From Actinomycetospora sp. (GTDB taxonomy: Bacteria > Actinomycetota > Actinomycetes > Mycobacteriales > Pseudonocardiaceae), in the NCBI GenBank assembly GCA_025925615.1, contig JAICLN010000159.1, positions 1-9,139 of the forward strand: a stretch of DNA of 9,139 nucleotides, read 5' to 3'. Below are positions 5,415 through 9,139 of this stretch, piece after piece. The first letter of the stretch is position 1, and every line of letters begins with the position of its first letter. The translations under genes were made by a program, and so were the position numbers. The notes beneath the pieces are model-generated. The model searched no databases and had not been told where the DNA came from. It worked only from the letters and a program-made list of their open reading frames with translations.

Positions 5415-6650
5415 TCACTGCATCCAGACGGCCGGGTCGGGGCGGAAGGCGACGGAGAGGACGTCGTCGTCGAGGTCGGCGGCGACCACGTCGCAGCGTC
5501 GCAGCACCGGCGGGAGGGCCACCGTCCGCCGGCGTCCCCCGACCGTCACCGCGAGCTCGTCGCCGATGCGGGCGAGGTCGACGTCACCGTCGCCGATGCC
5601 CGGCACCTGCAGGTCCAGCACGTACTCGCTGTCGGTGGAGGTGCCCTCGCCCGCGGTGCGCCGCAGCTCGAGCAGCGGGCGGGCCAGCCCGCCGTCGAGG
5701 GGGTTGTCGCCGCCGTAGAGGTCGTCGGCGAGCTCGCCGAGCTCGTCGGGGCCTACAGGCTCGCCGGCGCGATGGCCGACGGCCCGCACCGGCACCCCGA
5801 GGCCCGCCATGAGCTCACCGAGCTCGGTCAGGACCTCCTCCTGCTCCCGACGACGCTCCCGGAGCCAGGACGCGGCGGCGCCCCGGCCGGCGCCCGGATC
5901 GGGGACGACGCGGTTCGCGATGACGCCGTCGACGTGCAGCTCGTGCAGCGCGAGCGCGGTCAGCGTGCGCCGGGTCTCCGCGGCCACCACGCGCTCCGGG
6001 GTGAGCACCAGGCGGATCGTCGTGGTGTCGCGGTCGGCGAGCAGCGACCGCAGTCCGGAGAGCTGCTCGGCCAGCCTCGAGAGCGACGCGGCCGCGGCGT
6101 CCCACTTCGCGACCTGCGCCCCGCTGCCGGCGAGACCGGCCAGGACCCCGCGCACCGCGCGGCGGTGGGCCGGGAACAGCCGCTCCAGGTAGCCGCCGAA
6201 CGCCTCGGGGAGGCTGAGCAGGCGCAGCGTCTCCGCGGTCGGGCCGCAGTCGACGACGACGACCTCCCAGGGGCCGTCCTCGGTCGCCCGCCGGACCTGC
6301 TCGAGCGCCAGCAGCTCCTCGACCCCGGGCAGCACGGTGAGCTCGTCGGCGACCAGCTCCTCGACCCCCGCACCGGCCAGCAGTGTGCGGAGCTGGGCGC
6401 GCAGCGGCTCCCAGGCCTCGTCGACCAGCGCGCGGGTGTCGACGTGGGCCGCGAACAGGCCGGGCAGGCTCGCCGTGACCTCCGTCGGCTCGCCGCCCAG
6501 GTCGGCGGCGAACGCGTCACCGAGGGAGTGCGCCGGATCCGTCGAGAGCACGAGGACCTTGCGACCCGAGCGCGCGAGCGCCACCGCGGTCGCGGCGGCG
6601 GTGGTCGTCTTGCCCACCCCGCCCTTGCCGGTGAAGAGCAGGACGCGCAC
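5415..6650 (-). CDS. ArsA/Get3-type ATPase with C-terminal HSP20-like domain
   Basis: 411-residue single-domain P-loop ATPase of the ArsA/Get3/MinD (SIMIBI) class. Seen: deviant Walker A GKGGVGKTT (8-16, with signature K9), switch I STDPAHSLGD (36-45, D38 and D45), the switch II region VVVVDCGPTAETLRLL (130-145), and a family-typical LPGVEELLALEQ (107-118). The last about 70 residues (343-411), starting YVLDLQVPG, look like the ArsA_HSP20 beta-sandwich found on many bacterial ArsA-like proteins. Only two Cys are present (C135 and one in LRRCD), there is no paired metal-binding set and there are no ars genes nearby, so arsenite export is unlikely. A chaperone or targeting role is inferred. The start is GTG at 6650 with GGAGG 4 bases upstream, overlapping the SRPBCC stop by one base (TAGTG). 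It corresponds to Rv2184c. Confidence 0.9.
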   Translation of the reverse strand: MRVLLFTGKGGVGKTTTAAATAVALARSGRKVLVLSTDPAHSLGDAFAADLGGEPTEVTASLPGLFAAHVDTRALVDEAWEPLRAQLRTLLAGAGVEELVADELTVLPGVEELLALEQVRRATEDGPWEVVVVDCGPTAETLRLLSLPEAFGGYLERLFPAHRRAVRGVLAGLAGSGAQVAKWDAAAASLSRLAEQLSGLRSLLADRDTTTIRLVLTPERVVAAETRRTLTALALHELHVDGVIANRVVPDPGAGRGAAASWLRERRREQEEVLTELGELMAGLGVPVRAVGHRAGEPVGPDELGELADDLYGGDNPLDGGLARPLLELRRTAGEGTSTDSEYVLDLQVPGIGDGDVDLARIGDELAVTVGGRRRTVALPPVLRRCDVVAADLDDDVLSVAFRPDPAVWMQ

Positions 6651-7078
6651 TAGCCCTCCACGCGGCGCTTGAGCCCGCTCAGCGCCGTGTCCATGATCCG
6701 CTTCTCGGCGCGGCGCTTGATCAGGCCCGGCATGGGCACCGCCAGGTCGACGGACAGCGTGTAGGTCACGGTGGTCTCCTCCTCGGAGCCCTCGAGCCGG
6801 TACCGCCCGCGCTGGCCGCGCTGCATCTGACCCGAGACGAGGTCCCAGGTGACGCCGTCGTCGACCCAGTCGTACGCGAGCACGTAGGTGTCCTTGAGGG
6901 GACCGGCATCCAGGGTGAACCGGACCTGCTCCGGGCGGCCCTCGTCGTCGTGCGTGAGGACCTTCGCGGACGTGATCGAGTCCGCCCACTCCGGGTAGGC
7001 GGGGAAGTCGGCGATCACGTCGAGCACGGCCGCCGGAGCGGCCGTGATCGTGATGGACTGTGTGGACTCGTCCGCCAT
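6650..7078 (-). CDS. SRPBCC (START/Bet v1-like) protein, Rv2185c/TB16.3-like
   Basis: 142-residue protein of the polyketide cyclase/dehydrase-lipid transport superfamily, whose fold encloses a hydrophobic ligand pocket. Seen: N-terminal strand QSITITAAPAAVLDVIADF (7-25), the conserved YPEWADSI (28-35), a middle strand series ending in GRYRLEGSEEETTVTYTL (91-108), and a C-terminal helix VPMPGLIKRRAEKRIMD (114-130) ending KRRVEG. The N-terminal strand, the YPEW motif, the VDLAVPM segment and the KRRVEG end are all close to Rv2185c as I remember it, and the length agrees (142 against about 144). The start is ATG at 7078, with no Shine-Dalgarno; a TAnnnT element just upstream suggests a leaderless or very short-leader transcript. 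It is the first gene of the tightly overlapping run through the ATPase to glucokinase. The ligand is unknown; lipid or acyl chain binding is inferred from the fold. Confidence 0.9.
   Translation of the reverse strand: MADESTQSITITAAPAAVLDVIADFPAYPEWADSITSAKVLTHDDEGRPEQVRFTLDAGPLKDTYVLAYDWVDDGVTWDLVSGQMQRGQRGRYRLEGSEEETTVTYTLSVDLAVPMPGLIKRRAEKRIMDTALSGLKRRVEG
6655..6659 (-). promoter_or_regulatory. Shine-Dalgarno of the ArsA-like gene, inside the upstream gene
   Basis: GGAGG on the minus strand, formed by the last codons of the SRPBCC gene (GTG GAG GGC TAG), 4 bases before GTG 6650. It fixes the start and supports stop-restart coupling. Confidence 0.65.
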
Positions 7079-7185
7079 GGCGCGGAAGGCTACCGTCGCG
7101 CCCGGATCCGATCGTCCCCGACGTCGACCAGGACACGTCCGACACATCTCACGCGTGACGATGCGGTGCACCGACGACGCGGGGG
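7079..7185. other. 107-bp gap between phosphoesterase and SRPBCC operon
   Basis: The only sizeable break inside the minus-strand right block. It contains the candidate -10 above and a 10-base perfect palindrome TCACGCGTGA (7149-7158). No reading frame with family similarity, terminator with U tract or RNA structure was recognised. Confidence 0.5.
7087..7092 (-). promoter_or_regulatory. Candidate -10 element (TAGCCT) for the SRPBCC-ATPase operon
   Basis: TAGCCT on the minus strand ends 8 bases before the ATG at 7078. That would place the transcription start at or within a couple of bases of the start codon, consistent with the missing ribosome site. No good -35 lies 16-19 bases upstream (ACGATC is the nearest), so support is moderate. 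Confidence 0.35.
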
Positions 7186-7986
7186 TCACCAGCGCACCGC
7201 GGCCGCGGTCCCCCGACGTCGGAAGTGCCCCACGTTCAGGCACTCGGTGTGGCCGATCCGGATACGGGGCGTGAGCGGGGCGTGGACGTGGCCGAAGAGC
7301 GCCAGCCGGGGGCGGTGGTCGCGGATGTGTTCCACCAGGGCCGGCGAGGTCAGTTCGTGGGTCCGGGCGACGACGTCGTAGGCGAGCTCGGCCACCGCGG
7401 GCGGCGCGTGGCTGCAGAGCACGTCGACCGGCCCGAGCGCCTCGACCGCGGCGGTGTACTCCCCCGCCTCGCGCATGAAGGCGCGGAACACGCCCGCCCG
7501 GGGCTCGATGCCGGGCGGCAGCGGCACCCCACCGACGAAGCCGACGCGGTGGTCCCCGATCTCGAGCACCTCGCCGTCGACGGCCCGTACCTGCGGATAC
7601 CTCGCCAGGAACTCGGGCCACACCGCAGGGACGTCGACGTTGCCCGGGATCAGCCAGACCGGGACGTCGAGGGCGCCGAGCACCGCGAACATCTGCTCGT
7701 AGCGGCGGTGGACCGCGACGTCGACCTGCGCGGCGGGGTCGTCGACATCGGCCCACAGCGCTCGGGTGTACTCCCGCAGCGCCCCCGGGCCGCCCTCGGA
7801 GCGCAGCCGCGCGAACTCGACGGTGGCGTCCGGCCCGAGGATCTCGGCGAGGATTCCCTGGCTCGGTTCGTCGTAGTCGACGAAGTCGAGCAGGTCGCCC
7901 AGGACGAGCAGCGCCTCGGCACCGTCGGCGGCCCGAGCCAGGGCGTCGGCGTTGCCGTGGACGTCGGAGACGACATGAACCAGCAC
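7186..7986 (-). CDS. Calcineurin-like metallophosphoesterase
   Basis: 266-residue dinuclear-metal phosphoesterase of the calcineurin-like class. All five metal/catalytic blocks are visible: SDVHGN (7-12; D8, H10), LGDLLDF (29-35; D31), PGNVD (114-118; N116, with D instead of the more usual H or E after GN), CSHAPP (191-196; H193) and FGHVHAP (231-237; H233, H235). Between blocks 2 and 3 is a 78-residue helical segment that could cap the active site. No signal peptide is present, so it should be cytosolic; candidate substrates are phosphodiesters or nucleotides, not determinable here. The start is GTG at 7986, giving MLVHVVSDVHGN, as the first beta strand must begin there. Only a weak GACGAG-like site precedes it. 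It lies 23 bases after the SRPBCC-2 stop, probably co-transcribed, and is inserted between the genes corresponding to Rv2185c and Rv2186c. Confidence 0.9.
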   Translation of the reverse strand: MLVHVVSDVHGNADALARAADGAEALLVLGDLLDFVDYDEPSQGILAEILGPDATVEFARLRSEGGPGALREYTRALWADVDDPAAQVDVAVHRRYEQMFAVLGALDVPVWLIPGNVDVPAVWPEFLARYPQVRAVDGEVLEIGDHRVGFVGGVPLPPGIEPRAGVFRAFMREAGEYTAAVEALGPVDVLCSHAPPAVAELAYDVVARTHELTSPALVEHIRDHRPRLALFGHVHAPLTPRIRIGHTECLNVGHFRRRGTAAAVRW

Positions 7987-8009
7987 AGCCCAGCACTCGT
8001 CCCGTCGGT

Positions 8010-8471
8010 TCAGGCGGTGGCGGGGACCGCGGGCTCGCCCGGAGGGCGGCCGCGCTCGAGGGCGTCCTTGAGGCCGAAGGCGATCTCCTTGGCCCCGCGC
8101 TGGCGGCGCAGCGCCTCGCGCGCCGGGCCCGACCGGCCCCGCAGCGCCCGCCGGGCCGGCGCCCCCTCCGGGCCGGGCGCCGGGTCGACCCGCAGGAACC
8201 AGTGGAGCAGGGTGCCCTCCTCGCCGCCGGCGTCCGGGCCGATCGCCCGCGCGAAAGGACCCAGCGCCACCGGCTCGCACCAGACCTCCGCGCTGCCGAC
8301 CCAGCGGCCGGTGACCGACCAGCGGATGCCGGCCTCGCCGCGGTCCGCGAAGACGCTCAGCTCGAGGTCCGGCCAGAGCCGCGGCCACTCCCGCGGGTCG
8401 GCGAACGCGGCAGCCACCTCGGCCCGTCCGGCGAGCACGAACGTCTCGTCGATCACGTCGAGGGCGGCCAC
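8010..8471 (-). CDS. SRPBCC-family protein, Rv2186c-like, unknown ligand
   Basis: 153 residues with the chosen start. The N-terminal 95 residues look like a START/SRPBCC fold: VIDETFVLAGRAEVAAAFAD (6-25), EWPRLWPDLELSVF (28-41), IRWSVTGRWVGSAEVWCEPV (49-68), and after a Gly-rich loop LLHWFLRVDP (88-97). Residues 105-140 are a basic, probably helical tail (ARRALRGRSGPAREALRRQR), followed by a Pro/Ala end. The family usually begins just before the VxDETFV strand, so GTG 8471 is preferred. GTG 8456 is shorter; GTG 8495 and 8537 are longer in-frame options with no better ribosome site. It is the first gene of the minus-strand block and divergent from fadD15. It probably binds a hydrophobic molecule, an inference from the fold only. 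Confidence 0.8.
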   Translation of the reverse strand: MAALDVIDETFVLAGRAEVAAAFADPREWPRLWPDLELSVFADRGEAGIRWSVTGRWVGSAEVWCEPVALGPFARAIGPDAGGEEGTLLHWFLRVDPAPGPEGAPARRALRGRSGPAREALRRQRGAKEIAFGLKDALERGRPPGEPAVPATA

Positions 8472-8647
8472 GGGGCCAGCCTGCCCGACGATCACCTGCT
8501 CCGCACCGGGAGGGCCGACCGATCTGCCCTGTATCACCCGGTACGTCCGGTTACCTCGTGGTAGTGACGGCCCGCCGCCCTCGCCCTAGGCTGCGCTGAT
8601 CAGGGCCGTCGAGGGCGTCGGCCGATGCGCGAGAGGGTGTGTTCGGG
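8472..8647. other. Divergent intergenic region, SRPBCC-2 / fadD15
   Basis: Holds the fadD15 promoter and leader. The minus-strand promoter for the SRPBCC-phosphoesterase genes should also lie here, but no clear TAnnnT with a -35 was found on that strand. If the longer SRPBCC start (8537) were used, the gap would shrink to 110 bp. Confidence 0.6.
8564..8592 (+). promoter_or_regulatory. Candidate sigma-A-type promoter for fadD15
   Basis: GTGACG (8564-8569; 4 of 6 to TTGACA), a 17-base spacer, then TAGGCT (8587-8592; fits TAnnnT). Start of transcription would fall near 8599, giving a leader of about 49 bases with a GAGAGG ribosome site at 8631-8636. It is the best -35/-10 pair seen in the window. 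Confidence 0.6.
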
Positions 8648-9139
8648 GTGCAGGAGTACAGCGTGCCGGCCGCGGCGAAGGTGGCGGACGACGACCGGCT
8701 CACCGACGCGGTGTGGGCGAACGCGGACGAGCACCCCGACGAGGTCGCCTACCGACGCGCCGTCGGGGGCGAGTGGACGCCGGTCACCTTCCGCGAGTTC
8801 CGCGACGACGTCGTCGCCGTCGCCAAGGGGTTCATCGCGGCCGGCCTGGAGCCGGGCGACCGGGTCGGGATCGTCGCCCGGACCCGCTACGAGTGGACGG
8901 TGCTCGACTACGCCCTCTGGACCGCGGGCTGCGTCGGGCTGCCGATCTACGAGACCTCCTCGGCCTCGCAGTACGAGTGGTGCCTCTCGAACTCGGGGGC
9001 CCGGGGCGTGATCGTCGAGACCGACGAGCACCGCCGCACCCTCGACGAGGTGACCGGTTCGCTGCCCGACCTCGTGCACGTGTGGCAGATCGACGGCTCC
9101 TCCCCCGCGCTCGAGGCGTTGACGGAGGCCGGCACCGAC
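8648..9139 (+). CDS. fadD15: Long-chain fatty-acid-CoA ligase, FadD15-like (N-terminal 164 residues; cut by window end)
   Basis: Amino-terminal part of an ANL-superfamily acyl-CoA synthetase (about 600 residues when complete), which activates fatty acids through acyl-AMP to acyl-CoA. Visible: YSVPAAAKVADDD at the N-terminus, EWTPVTFREFRDDV (42-55), GLEPGDRVGIVARTRYEW (66-83), the family-typical LPIYETSSASQYEW (98-111), and VIVETDEHRRTLDEV (121-135). These align well with Mtb FadD15 as I remember it (SVPAPFTV, GDRVVIFSATRYEW, PTYETSSAEQ). The ATP-binding TSGTTG-type loop and catalytic Lys lie beyond the window. The start is GTG 8648, with GAGAGG 11 bases upstream; in-frame GTG 8639 would add three residues but sits too close to that site. 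Its products would feed acyl transfer reactions such as that of the PlsC-like enzyme in this window. Confidence 0.92.
   Translation, partial: MQEYSVPAAAKVADDDRLTDAVWANADEHPDEVAYRRAVGGEWTPVTFREFRDDVVAVAKGFIAAGLEPGDRVGIVARTRYEWTVLDYALWTAGCVGLPIYETSSASQYEWCLSNSGARGVIVETDEHRRTLDEVTGSLPDLVHVWQIDGSSPALEALTEAGTD

Noticed and set aside
3495..5812. Long plus-strand open frames across the glucokinase and Cys-triplet genes
   Set aside because: Arg/Gly/Pro-rich composition without domains; the opposite strand encodes recognisable ROK and CxxCxxC proteins.
7149..7158. 10-base palindrome TCACGCGTGA in the gap before the SRPBCC operon
   Set aside because: Palindromes of this length are expected many times by chance here, and no regulator gene or second copy was found.

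Overview
The window is about 9.1 kb of very GC-rich DNA, almost entirely coding, with strong third-position G/C and frequent GTG starts. It looks like an ordinary chromosomal segment of a high-GC actinobacterium. Gene content and order match, from memory, the Mycobacterium tuberculosis Rv2179c-Rv2187 neighbourhood (DEDDh exoribonuclease, PlsC-like acyltransferase, CxxCxxC protein, ArsA-like ATPase, SRPBCC proteins, FadD15). Extra genes are interleaved. A Pseudonocardiales-type relative of mycobacteria is a reasonable guess, but the genus cannot be fixed from sequence alone. No rRNA, tRNA, CRISPR array, transposase or phage gene was seen.

Left block, minus strand (1-2113): a PlsC-type acyltransferase with a strong Shine-Dalgarno, then a hairpin in a 59-bp gap, then a DEDDh 3'-5' exoribonuclease. 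A D-2-hydroxyacid dehydrogenase follows, joined by a 4-base GTGA overlap and cut by the left window edge. Middle block, plus strand (2325-3751): an Est30-like serine carboxylesterase coupled by an ATGA overlap to a proline-rich protein with two membrane segments. It converges on the next block, with a bidirectional hairpin at the junction.

Right block, minus strand (3765-8471, read right to left): SRPBCC protein, calcineurin-like metallophosphoesterase, 107-bp gap with a possible promoter, second SRPBCC protein, ArsA-type ATPase with a C-terminal HSP20-like domain, CxxCxxC/proline-rich protein, and ROK-family glucokinase. The last four genes overlap or abut by a few bases, so they are very probably one translationally coupled unit. 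Diverging at the right edge is fadD15, a long-chain acyl-CoA synthetase with a convincing -35/-10 promoter, cut by the window end.

The theme is central lipid handling (acyl activation by FadD15, acyl transfer by PlsC, an esterase, START-like lipid-pocket proteins) beside glucose phosphorylation and RNA turnover. The most interesting part is the conserved but functionally unassigned SRPBCC / ArsA-HSP20 / CxxCxxC module.
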